The notes beneath the pieces are model-generated. The model had not been told where the DNA came from. It saw only the letters and a program-made list of their open reading frames with translations, and searched no databases. Shown piece after piece: positions 1-5,251 of a stretch of 5,251 bases of DNA. Position 1 is the first letter of the stretch; each line of letters starts with the position of its first letter. The stretch covers positions 29,426 through 34,676 of the forward strand of contig PBCW01000044.1 in the NCBI GenBank assembly GCA_002718015.1, written 5' to 3'. Position numbers and translations under genes: made by a program. The DNA is from Rhodospirillaceae bacterium (lineage in GTDB: Bacteria > Pseudomonadota > Alphaproteobacteria > UBA8366).

Positions 1-212
1 ACCAGGTCCATCGCTATAGCGACCAGGCAAAGGCATAGAGTTTTACCGAGTATTTTGACAAAGCTCGTTGATATGATGCCCAAACCAAAGCCTTCAGACA
101 ATATTGTAGCGCATAATGTGACCAGTGATAAAACTGCTATAAATATTAATATGGAAGGGTTTCGTTCTAAAAATGGTCTCTTTTTCTGCAAGGTGTTCAA
201 ATTACGAACCAT
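1..212 (-). CDS. urtC: Urea ABC transporter permease UrtC, N-terminal part (cut by window edge)
   Basis: This is the second inner-membrane permease of the urea ABC importer, expected to pair with UrtB to form the channel. Only the first 70 codons are in the window, and the frame runs off the left edge. The ATG at 212 lies 2 nt after the urtB stop (215-217) and has a good Shine-Dalgarno AGAGGA at 219-224, 6 nt upstream, so the start is well supported and translational coupling to urtB is likely. The visible protein has a polar, basic N-terminus (about residues 1-18), a first hydrophobic span (about 20-38), then a segment containing KTLCLCLVAIAMDLV, which closely resembles the conserved start of the BPD_transp_2 permease core in UrtC/LivM proteins. 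Identification rests on this segment, the gene order and the operon context. The remaining membrane spans are out of view. Confidence 0.9.
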   Translation of the reverse strand, partial: MVRNLNTLQKKRPFLERNPSILIFIAVLSLVTLCATILSEGFGLGIISTSFVKILGKTLCLCLVAIAMDL

Positions 213-214
213 GT

Positions 215-2167
215 TTAATCCTCTGCCGCACGACCCCTTAGGGCGATTATGCCCCGCGGTCGAAACTGTATAAAAACAATGACAAAGATGATCATGTAAG
301 TTTGTGCGGCGAGTGTGTTTGACGGGTTGAACCACTCTATCACTTTCTGCAAAGAGCCAATCATGCCGGCTCCAGCCAGGGTTCCGACGATACTGCCGAC
401 ACCACCTACAACTACCGTCATAAAAGACTGAACAATATAGTTAGCACCTAATTCTGAGGTAACCTGCGCAAACAAGCCTATTGCAACCCCAGCAATGCCG
501 GCAATACCAGAACCCAAACCAAAAGTAAGTAGGTTGATACGATCTGGATTGACACCCATAACAGAGGCCATGCTCTGGTTTTGAGTCACCGCCCGCACTT
601 CAAGGCCTAAACGCGTTTTTCTGAGTATATAAAGCAACAAAATGCAAAATATTATGGCAAGGATGATGATAGCGATCCGGATATAAGAAATAGAAACAAT
701 ATCATTAAAAACTAAGGAGCCGTCGAGCCAAGACGGCGCTGTAAGTGGTACTGCCTGAGTGCCGAAGATATTTTTAGCCAGTTGTTGCAGGGCTATAGAG
801 ATACCGAAGGTAGCTAGCAGTGTTTCCAATGGACGGTGCATCAAATGTCGGATTACTAATCGTTCCATTATCACACCGGCTATAAAAGTGATTAAAAATG
901 CCATCGGCAACGCAACAACAATCGATAGTGTATGATTTGTAATAAACTGTTGGACGACGTAACCCGTGTAAGCGCCAATCATAATGAATTCACCATGCGC
1001 CATATTTATTACGCGCATTACACCAAATGTTATCGCTAATCCAACAGCGGCCAGAAAATAAATAGAAGTCAAAGAGAGAGCGTCGAGCAAAAGATCAATT
1101 AACTGATTGATGCCAATGGCTCCCTTTGTTCGAGAGAGTGTACTCAGCGCCGCTGTAGTTACGCGGGCATCAGGTTCTGCATATATTTCAAGAAAAATAT
1201 GTGATCGAACGAGCGTATTTAGCTCTGCTTGGGTCAAATAAGGTGGAACCTTTCCTTCCTCCGCCAACGAGCGATAAGCCTCGTTCCGAGTTGCTTCCGT
1301 GTCTAAATTTGCGAGTTTAATTGTTCCAACTTTGCCGCCGATTGAATTAGCAATTATTGCTGCATCACGAGCATCTTTCTTGATAGGCTTTGGTGCTAGG
1401 CCCGCCCCAGCTAATTCTGAGTGGGCCTCTTTGTAGCTAATGTCGATGCCAACTCTTAAGGTTCGAGCAACATTTTTGTCTTTTGGTAGTAGCGTCACGA
1501 CGGACCGGGTGGTTGATATGAGCGGATTTAGTCGTGCTCGAACATCGATCCCTACATCTCCGTTAAAACTTTCAATTGCTGATATTCGTTCTGACGCTGA
1601 GTCACCGTAGGTAATGGTCAATAATCGCTCAAGACGTTCCTTCCGGACTTTGAGTTTAACATTAGTTTCACTTTCGATGGACTCTCTTAACGATTTGAGC
1701 TGACCTTTGTTTGCATTTCTCTCCAACGTTTCTAAAGCTAAAGCTCGCGTCTTTGGATTAGGGTCCGAAAGCTGAAATTTCACCAGGGCTGCATCAATTA
1801 TCGATCGAACACCAGAATTAGGTTTAATCTGTTTGAAAGATCGCGATGGGATAGGACCAATGACAACACCAGTATCAATATCAACCAGGCTAATCACACC
1901 GCGTTTGTCTGGACCGAAAAAGAACTGATTATCTTTACTATTGAACCAGACCTGCTTGTTACGCCATTTTTTTAGAAATTGTGGGACGCCGTCTGCTCCA
2001 GATTGAAATAGCTTTTCGATAGTCTTATCTATTGTCCTGCGAGAGGGCCTTTCAATTGTTTTGGAGGTTTCAGCTAAAACGGGTTGTAGGTTGTTGGAAA
2101 TAGATTCTGAGGCGAAAGCAATATTTAAGAAGATGGAGAAACTTATGGAAAAGAAAACAAACTTCAT
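215..2167 (-). CDS. urtB: Urea ABC transporter permease UrtB with long periplasmic N-terminal domain
   Basis: Inner-membrane permease of the urea importer (branched-chain amino-acid/LivH-type family), 650 aa from the start chosen here. Residues 1-19 form a signal peptide or N-terminal membrane anchor (MKFVFFSISFSIFLNIAFAS). About 20-350 are a hydrophilic, presumably periplasmic region with helical HEAT-like stretches such as DPNPKTRALALETL (about 135-148). About 352-650 are the multi-span permease core, including GLAITFGVMRVINMAHGEF, the loop TRLGLEVRAVTQNQ and the glycine-rich SFMTVVVGGVGSIVGT near the C-terminus, all typical of UrtB/LivH. The reading frame could extend to an ATG at 2203, but that codon lies inside the terminator hairpin. 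The ATG at 2167 gives a signal peptide and has GGAAG 4 nt upstream. Proteobacterial UrtB proteins commonly carry an N-terminal extension; this one appears to be at the long end (family knowledge from memory, not measured). It lies between urtA (59-nt gap) and urtC (2-nt gap). Confidence 0.95.
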   Translation of the reverse strand: MKFVFFSISFSIFLNIAFASESISNNLQPVLAETSKTIERPSRRTIDKTIEKLFQSGADGVPQFLKKWRNKQVWFNSKDNQFFFGPDKRGVISLVDIDTGVVIGPIPSRSFKQIKPNSGVRSIIDAALVKFQLSDPNPKTRALALETLERNANKGQLKSLRESIESETNVKLKVRKERLERLLTITYGDSASERISAIESFNGDVGIDVRARLNPLISTTRSVVTLLPKDKNVARTLRVGIDISYKEAHSELAGAGLAPKPIKKDARDAAIIANSIGGKVGTIKLANLDTEATRNEAYRSLAEEGKVPPYLTQAELNTLVRSHIFLEIYAEPDARVTTAALSTLSRTKGAIGINQLIDLLLDALSLTSIYFLAAVGLAITFGVMRVINMAHGEFIMIGAYTGYVVQQFITNHTLSIVVALPMAFLITFIAGVIMERLVIRHLMHRPLETLLATFGISIALQQLAKNIFGTQAVPLTAPSWLDGSLVFNDIVSISYIRIAIIILAIIFCILLLYILRKTRLGLEVRAVTQNQSMASVMGVNPDRINLLTFGLGSGIAGIAGVAIGLFAQVTSELGANYIVQSFMTVVVGGVGSIVGTLAGAGMIGSLQKVIEWFNPSNTLAAQTYMIIFVIVFIQFRPRGIIALRGRAAED

Positions 2168-2171
2168 TGCA

Positions 2172-2176
2172 CTTCC
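2172..2176 (-). promoter_or_regulatory. Ribosome binding site for urtB (decides the start)
   Basis: GGAAG on the minus strand, 4 nt before the ATG at 2167. The longer in-frame ATG at 2203 lies inside the terminator hairpin and would put extra residues ahead of a clear signal peptide, so this site supports the shorter protein. Spacing is slightly short, but no better site is visible. Confidence 0.5.
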
Positions 2177-2188
2177 AAACGTTTCGGG

Positions 2189-2215
2189 AAAAAGCCGGGG
2201 CACCTGGCCCCGGCT
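2189..2215 (-). terminator. Intrinsic terminator/attenuator between urtA and urtB
   Basis: Read on the minus strand this is a perfect 9-bp, GC-rich stem, AGCCGGGGC (2215-2207) with GCCCCGGCT (2201-2193), and a 5-nt loop (2202-2206). A run of five T (2193-2189, the first of which closes the stem) is followed by CCC. It starts 11 nt after the urtA stop and ends 21 nt before the urtB ATG. The T run is short, so termination is likely partial. The inferred role is to make more urtA than urtBC transcript, which suits a binding protein needed in excess over its permease. Confidence 0.8.
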
Positions 2216-2226
2216 GTGAAACTAGA

Positions 2227-3513
2227 TCAATAGTTGGACTTAATTTGAACGCACTTTTTAGTCTTAGTATTAAACATTCCGCACTTAAGCTCTTTCCAAT
2301 CGGATTTGAGGACGGCAGATTCTGGGAGAAAATCAGTCCATGCATCGCCCGGGACGGGTTTTGTTTGTGAGATTATGTCAAATTGACCATTGGCTTGAAT
2401 TTCACCAATTAAGACGGGTTTTGTCAGATGATGATTGGGTAGCATTTCTGCTACACCACCGGTTAAATTTGGGAATTTTTGTCCATACATCGCTTTGCGA
2501 ACAGCATCAACGTCTGTGGTTTTCGCTTGCTTGACTGCGTTAACCCACATGTTGAAACCGATATAGTGCGCTTCCATTGGGTCATTTGTTACACGCTTGG
2601 CGCCCATGCGCTTTTTCCAGGCTTTAATAAACGCAGAGTTTACCTCGGCATCTGCCGATTGGAAATAGTTCCATGCAGCAAGGTGACCAACAAGATTTGA
2701 GGTGTCTAGGCCCGACAGTTCCTCTTCGCCAACTGAGAATGCGACAACCGGAATATTGTCGGCAGAGACGCCTGCTGCAGCTAATTGTTTGTAAAAACCA
2801 ATATTTGCATCACCATTTATGGTTGAGACAACGCCAACCTTTTTACCATCCGCACCTAGGGCCACAACATCCGCAACGATTTTTGACCAGTCAGAATGAC
2901 CAAATGGCGTGTAGTTAATGAAGATGTCTTTAGCAGCGATGCCCTTGTCCTTCAAATATTGCTCTAAAATTTTGTTCGTCGTGCGTGGGTAAACGTAATC
3001 AGTTCCTAAAAGTGCAAACTTCTTTACGCCTAATTCCTCAAGGTAATAATCGACAGCCGGAATAGCTTGTTGATTGGGGGCAGCACCTGTGTAAAAGACG
3101 TTCTTAGAGGACTCTTCCCCCTCATATTGAACTGGGTAGAACATTAAACCATTCAGCTCTTCAAGCACTGGTAGGGCGGATTTCCTAGAAACGGATGTCC
3201 AGGATCCAAAAATAACATCCACTTTTTTAACGGTTAAGAGTTCGCGTGCTTTTTCTGCAAACAAAGGCCAATTTGAAGCAGGATCTACCACAATTGCTTC
3301 AAGTTTCTTACCCAAAAGACCGCCTTTGGCATTTTGTTCGTCAACCAGCATTTCCACAGTATCTTTAAGTGTTGTTTCAGAGATCGCCATGGTTCCTGAG
3401 AGTGAATGCAGGACACCCACCTTAATAGTGTCGGCGGCGATTGCTGCATTAGAGATGCCGATGATTGCAGCTATTACTCCAGCAGCTATTGGATTAAAAA
3501 ATGAGTTTTTCAT
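2227..3513 (-). CDS. urtA: Urea ABC transporter substrate-binding protein UrtA
   Basis: Periplasmic urea-binding protein of the UrtABCDE importer, type I periplasmic-binding-protein fold (Peripla_BP_5/UrtA family), 428 aa, the normal family length. Residues 1-26 are a Sec signal peptide (basic KN start, hydrophobic core, AIA cleavage site before A27). The mature protein begins DTIKVGVLHSLSGTMAISET (28-47). Further family signatures are VVDPASNWPLFAEKA (75-89), SWTSVSRKSALPVLEELNG (104-122), FYPVQYEGEE (125-134), GTDYVYPRTTNKIL (170-183), YTPFGHSDW (201-209), VVSTINGDANIGFYK (228-242) and VTNDPMEAHYIG (308-319). C411 and C421 near the C-terminus could form a disulfide. The frame extends upstream to ATGs at 3531 and 3579. 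The ATG at 3513 is preferred because it gives a canonical signal peptide; a purine-rich GAAGAG stretch and a GGAG 12 nt away lie just upstream. It is the promoter-proximal gene of the operon. Confidence 0.96.
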   Translation of the reverse strand: MKNSFFNPIAAGVIAAIIGISNAAIAADTIKVGVLHSLSGTMAISETTLKDTVEMLVDEQNAKGGLLGKKLEAIVVDPASNWPLFAEKARELLTVKKVDVIFGSWTSVSRKSALPVLEELNGLMFYPVQYEGEESSKNVFYTGAAPNQQAIPAVDYYLEELGVKKFALLGTDYVYPRTTNKILEQYLKDKGIAAKDIFINYTPFGHSDWSKIVADVVALGADGKKVGVVSTINGDANIGFYKQLAAAGVSADNIPVVAFSVGEEELSGLDTSNLVGHLAAWNYFQSADAEVNSAFIKAWKKRMGAKRVTNDPMEAHYIGFNMWVNAVKQAKTTDVDAVRKAMYGQKFPNLTGGVAEMLPNHHLTKPVLIGEIQANGQFDIISQTKPVPGDAWTDFLPESAVLKSDWKELKCGMFNTKTKKCVQIKSNY

Positions 3514-3644
3514 TTCTCTTCGTAACTCCATGGTAAGAATGATTATTGATTTGGGATAGACTAAGCGCGTTCCGTGCAAACAACAATAATATTAACACAC
3601 ATTTTCTAACATGTAACAACCTGATAAATAGTACCATTGTTTTC

Positions 3645-3719
3645 ACCGTCCTTTAGCGCCAGTTCGACTTAGTTATATAAACACGGTTAGGGCACTACTT
3701 ACCCAAGATCGCTGACGGT
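3645..3719 (-). other. Candidate bulged long-range stem in the putative urtA leader
   Basis: On the minus strand ACCGTC (3719-3714) pairs with GACGGT (3650-3645), and the adjoining AGCG (3713-3710) pairs with CGCT (3658-3655). This gives ten base pairs interrupted by a 4-nt bulge, AAAG (3654-3651). The stem encloses 51 nt (3709-3659) that includes a small GGG/CCC hairpin (3704-3702 with 3692-3690). It could be the closing helix of a structured leader about 130 nt upstream of the urtA ATG. A pairing of this size can arise by chance in a gap of this length. Confidence 0.22.
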
Positions 3720-3775
3720 AAATTTGCGCGGACCATCGGGTTCGTTTTTAGATCTCCAGTGCCATCGAGTGTTTC

Positions 3776-3910
3776 CTAACTTTCAAATTTAAAACGAGAC
3801 ATCCTTGCTTTTGTGTGTGATAGACCCTTCGTATGATGGCGTTTACTTCTGTCCACATCTAGCCTCGGGTTTTTGCCCCAGATTTGAGGCTGAAAATCTG
3901 TCTCAAACAT
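3776..3910 (-). CDS. Doubtful 44-codon ORF upstream of urtA
   Basis: An ATG at 3910 opens a frame of 44 codons ending in TAG at 3778-3776, directly preceded by an in-frame TGA. The predicted peptide starts MFETDFQPQIWGKNPRL and has a strongly basic C-terminal half (RSKRHHTKGLSHTKARMSRF). I do not recognise it. There is no Shine-Dalgarno sequence ahead of the ATG. The first third coincides with a segment whose inverted repeats suggest structured RNA instead, and an open frame of this length is not rare by chance. It is recorded because the composition is peptide-like and it is the longest minus-strand frame I noticed in the gap. Confidence 0.18.
   Translation of the reverse strand: MFETDFQPQIWGKNPRLDVDRSKRHHTKGLSHTKARMSRFKFES
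3861..3900 (-). ncRNA. Candidate H-type pseudoknot in the urtA upstream region
   Basis: On the minus strand, CAGATTT (3900-3894) can pair with AAATCTG (3885-3879) as a perfect 7-bp stem closing an 8-nt loop (3893-3886). Six loop bases, AGCCTC (3891-3886), are a perfect complement of GAGGCT further downstream (3866-3861). The two stems can coexist as an H-type pseudoknot with a 2-nt first loop and a 12-nt second crossing loop containing AAAAA. Alternatively they compete, because AGCCTC/GAGGCT plus GGG (3878-3876)/CCC (3869-3867) forms one longer hairpin. I do not match it to a known riboswitch class, and transcription of the segment is not shown. It lies about 350 nt before the urtA ATG. Confidence 0.3.
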
Positions 3911-3978
3911 CTGTCAACAATTTAAACACGCTCTTTGATGAATATAGGTAAACGAACACGAACTCAGAACGACAGAAA

Positions 3979-4020
3979 TGCCTGGCCTTAATGGGTTGCT
4001 AGAGGCCAATAAGCCCGGCA
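3979..4020 (-). terminator. Imperfect hairpin after tRNA-Ser, possible terminator
   Basis: Beginning 14 nt past the tRNA 3' end on its strand, TGCC, GGC, TTA and TGG segments (3979-3994) pair with CCA, TAA, GCC and GGCA (4006-4020). This makes a long stem with a T/C mismatch, an A/A mismatch, one bulged C (3987) and an 11-nt loop. It is followed on the minus strand by TTTCTGT, which is only a weak T tract. Placement suits the end of the tRNA transcript, but the poor tail makes this a tentative call; it could instead be a processing hairpin. Confidence 0.35.
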
Positions 4021-4034
4021 TGAAATACAGGTGG

Positions 4035-4122
4035 TGGCGGAGGGAGGGGGATTCGAACCCCCGACACGTTTCCGTGAACACGATTTCCAGTCGTGCGCCT
4101 TAAGCCACTCGGCCATCCCTCC
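4035..4122 (-). tRNA. tRNA-Ser (anticodon GGA)
   Basis: An 88-nt class II tRNA including an encoded CCA tail (4037-4035). The 7-bp acceptor stem GGAGGGA/TCCCTCC is perfect, followed by discriminator G. The D-arm has GCC/GGC. The anticodon stem CACGA/TCGTG closes loop CTGGAAA, giving anticodon GGA (4088-4086), which reads UCC and UCU. The long variable arm CACG-GAAA-CGTG is the serine hallmark. The T-arm is GGGGG-TTCGAAT-CCCCC. All stems are fully paired, so the gene appears functional. It points toward urtA and is divergent from the small membrane-protein gene on its other side. Confidence 0.98.
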
Positions 4123-4137
4123 ATTAAAGGAAACGAA

Positions 4138-4166
4138 AACCTAAACGAGCCTTTTGTTTCAGGCAA
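4138..4166 (-). promoter_or_regulatory. Possible sigma-70-type promoter of tRNA-Ser
   Basis: On the minus strand TTGCCT (4166-4161), a 17-nt spacer and TAGGTT (4143-4138) lie so that transcription would begin a few bases before the tRNA 5' end at 4122. The spacing is ideal but the box matches are only moderate (4 of 6 and 3 of 6), so the call rests mainly on position. Confidence 0.3.
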
Positions 4167-4258
4167 GCTTAGGTCTGAAAGAACTCGTAGAGCGTGGTGA
4201 TTTGTGTTACATAAAAAACCGTATATTTGCGCATATACAGGCTATAAATGGGGGACTT

Positions 4259-4573
4259 TTGGTCAGGTTACTAGGGCACTTTTGTATCTTCGTTGGCCTA
4301 TTCTTTGTAATTTTAGGCATAGGTTTATGGGGAGTCGGTGTGGATATAACTTTACCCGCGGGAAAGATATGGTTCGAACTTGATAGAGCTTCGCTTTCGA
4401 TATTTCAGTCCTTTGTTCAACGATACATTTACCCAGAGCTTTGGAATGTTTTGGTGGTTTCTCTGTTACTGCGACCGGCATGGGAGGCTATTTCGATAAT
4501 TGTCATATTTTTGGCATTATTGGGCGGTGGTCTTGTCTCTCTCGGCCGTCGGAGGCGGACTACTCTACGGTGA
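4259..4573 (+). CDS. Small two-span membrane protein of unknown function
   Basis: From a TTG at 4259 this encodes 104 aa; the frame is open back to a TTG at 4154 (139 aa), with another TTG at 4202, and no in-frame ATG or GTG is available. I prefer 4259 because GGGGG lies at 4250-4254 and the protein then begins right before its first membrane span (about residues 5-28). Next comes a conserved-looking polar linker, GKIWFELDRASLSIFQSFVQ (35-54), then RYIYPELW (55-62), a second hydrophobic stretch (about 64-96) interrupted by RPAW, and a basic C-terminus (RRRR, 97-100). The linker recalls short uncharacterised inner-membrane proteins I associate with alphaproteobacteria, so I judge it real, but I know no function. 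It is divergent from tRNA-Ser and overlaps the 3' end of gluQ by 9 nt, tail to tail. The extra N-terminal residues of the longer version would run across the tRNA upstream region. Confidence 0.7.
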   Translation: MVRLLGHFCIFVGLFFVILGIGLWGVGVDITLPAGKIWFELDRASLSIFQSFVQRYIYPELWNVLVVSLLLRPAWEAISIIVIFLALLGGGLVSLGRRRRTTLR

Positions 4574-5251
4574 TATGAAACCAATTCTCTTTCTTACACC
4601 TTCTGGAGTAATGCCTTGATTTCGCAGAGACCTTAAAGTTTGACTCTTGTTACGCTTTGCAAGCCTCGTCCCGTCTTCCCCTTTGATAATTCGGTGATGT
4701 TCATAGATTGTTTCCGGCAGGCCTATTAGTTCCTGGAGAAGGCGTTGTATATGGGACGCAGGTAACAGATCTTCGCCGCGTGTAACTATTGTAACCCCCT
4801 GCTCGGCATCATCGACAGTTACAGCAAGATGGTAGCTTGTAGGAACTTCTTTGCGGCCAAGAATAACATCTCCACTGATATTGGGGTTGACGGGTATTAT
4901 CCCCCGAGCGAGATCACAAATTTCTAATGGGCCGGCTCGTGACCCGGCTCGTTGAGCGTTCAGACGCAGAGAATATGGTTTTCCGGCTGAAATATTTGTT
5001 TCTCGCTGGGTTCTCGTAAGGTTTCGACAAGTACCTGGATAATGGGGACCATCAGGCCCGTGGGGCGCATTTACGGCACGTTCTGACTCGATTTGTATAT
5101 CACGTCGCGAACAGAAACACGGATATACTAAGCCCGCTTTTATGAGTTTTTCTAAGACTTCTCGATAAATCTTGAACCGTTCTGATTGTTTCACGAGGGC
5201 CCCGCTCCATGAAAGCCCGAGCCATTCGAGATCTTCACATATTGCTCTTAT
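4565..5251 (-). CDS. gluQ: Glutamyl-Q tRNA(Asp) synthetase, C-terminal 228 residues (N-terminus beyond window)
   Basis: A truncated-GluRS paralogue (GluQRS/YadB family) that activates glutamate without tRNA and attaches it to the queuosine of tRNA(Asp); it acts in the cytosol. The frame is open to the right edge: upstream of an internal GTG at 5194, in-frame codons encode EDLEWLGLSW, a typical family segment, so the GTG is not the start and the gene continues off the window. In the visible fragment, a zinc site is complete as CxC (residues 45 and 47) plus Tyr71 and Cys75 in YPGTC. The Rossmann core motif GRKEVPTSYHLAVTVDD is at about 132-148, followed by RGEDLLPASHIQRLLQELIG. The KMSKS-equivalent loop is RLAKR (196-200). 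The HIGH-type motif is out of view. The protein ends shortly after the catalytic domain, with no anticodon-binding domain, as expected for GluQRS rather than GluRS. The TAG stop is at 4567-4565, inside the end of the convergent membrane-protein gene. Confidence 0.95.
   Translation of the reverse strand: MRAICEDLEWLGLSWSGALVKQSERFKIYREVLEKLIKAGLVYPCFCSRRDIQIESERAVNAPHGPDGPHYPGTCRNLTRTQRETNISAGKPYSLRLNAQRAGSRAGPLEICDLARGIIPVNPNISGDVILGRKEVPTSYHLAVTVDDAEQGVTIVTRGEDLLPASHIQRLLQELIGLPETIYEHHRIIKGEDGTRLAKRNKSQTLRSLRNQGITPEGVRKRIGFISP

Larger units (their letters stand above)
3514..4034. other. 521-bp gap upstream of urtA with inverted repeats and no confident gene
   Basis: No convincing protein gene is visible on either strand. 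On the urtA (minus) strand it contains, in transcription order: a hairpin just after the tRNA (4020-3979); a possible weak promoter TTCTGA (3969-3964), 17 nt, TATATT (3946-3941); a perfect TTGACA (3917-3912) with no matching -10 box; a pseudoknot-capable segment (3900-3861); a 44-codon ORF (3910-3776); a bulged stem (3719-3710 with 3658-3645); and an AT-rich stretch with TATTAT at 3591-3586 that could be a -10 box about 70 nt before the urtA ATG, though its -35 box is poor. I found no sigma-54 element (TGGCAC, 5 nt, TTGC) and no clear NtrC dyad. The region probably holds the urtA promoter and leader, but its exact organisation is not resolved by eye. Confidence 0.6.

Noticed and set aside
55..273. 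72-codon open frame on the plus strand over the urtB/urtC junction
   Set aside because: It lies opposite the well-supported 3' end of urtB and 5' end of urtC and has no recognisable features.
2168..2203. Longer UrtB start at 2203
   Set aside because: The ATG lies inside the terminator hairpin and would place 12 extra residues ahead of a good signal peptide; the ATG at 2167 has its own ribosome binding site.
2070..3559. Several open frames of 64-91 codons within and opposite urtA and the start of urtB
   Set aside because: All overlap the strongly identified urtA/urtB coding sequence in other frames and have no protein-family character.
3514..3579. Longer UrtA starts at 3531 and 3579
   Set aside because: They add residues before a canonical Sec signal peptide, and no Shine-Dalgarno sequence is seen upstream of the ATG at 3531.
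3759..3764. TGGCAC on the minus strand as half of a sigma-54 promoter
   Set aside because: No TTGC follows at the required spacing.
4035..4122. tRNA-Ser as an integration site of a genomic island
   Set aside because: No integrase, no repeat of the tRNA 3' end and only housekeeping-type genes on both sides in this window.
4263..4481. 72-codon open frame on the minus strand opposite the small membrane protein
   Set aside because: The plus-strand frame shows a coherent two-span protein with a conserved-looking linker; the minus-strand frame shows nothing recognisable.
5192..5194. GTG at 5194 as the start of gluQ
   Set aside because: In-frame codons upstream encode a typical GluQRS segment (EDLEWLGLSW) and the frame stays open to the window edge.

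Overview
The window looks like a chromosomal segment of an alphaproteobacterium, probably a moderately AT-rich marine or free-living one. This is inferred from the UrtA and UrtB sequences, a GluQRS-type gene near a CCA-encoding tRNA-Ser, and the general style of the proteins. No marker gene fixes the taxon. Nothing indicates a mobile element, phage, CRISPR array or genomic island.

Left and centre (1-3513, minus strand): the first three genes of a urea ABC transporter operon in the order urtA (periplasmic urea-binding protein), urtB (permease with a long periplasmic N-terminal domain) and urtC (second permease, cut by the left edge after 70 codons). urtB and urtC are 2 nt apart. urtA and urtB are separated by 59 nt carrying a strong GC-rich hairpin followed by T residues, placed so that it would reduce read-through from urtA into the permease genes. 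UrtA captures urea in the periplasm, UrtB/UrtC form the inner-membrane channel, and the ATPases UrtD/UrtE are expected beyond the left edge.

Middle (3514-4034): about 520 bp without a confident gene, upstream of urtA. It holds several inverted repeats, including one that can form a geometrically reasonable H-type pseudoknot on the urtA strand, a bulged 10-bp stem nearer urtA, and a 44-codon ORF of doubtful status. This is the least explained part of the window.

Right (4035-5251): a complete tRNA-Ser(GGA) gene on the minus strand; a small two-span membrane protein of unknown function on the plus strand; and, convergent with it and overlapping it by 9 nt, the C-terminal 228 residues of glutamyl-Q tRNA(Asp) synthetase (gluQ), whose N-terminus lies beyond the right edge.
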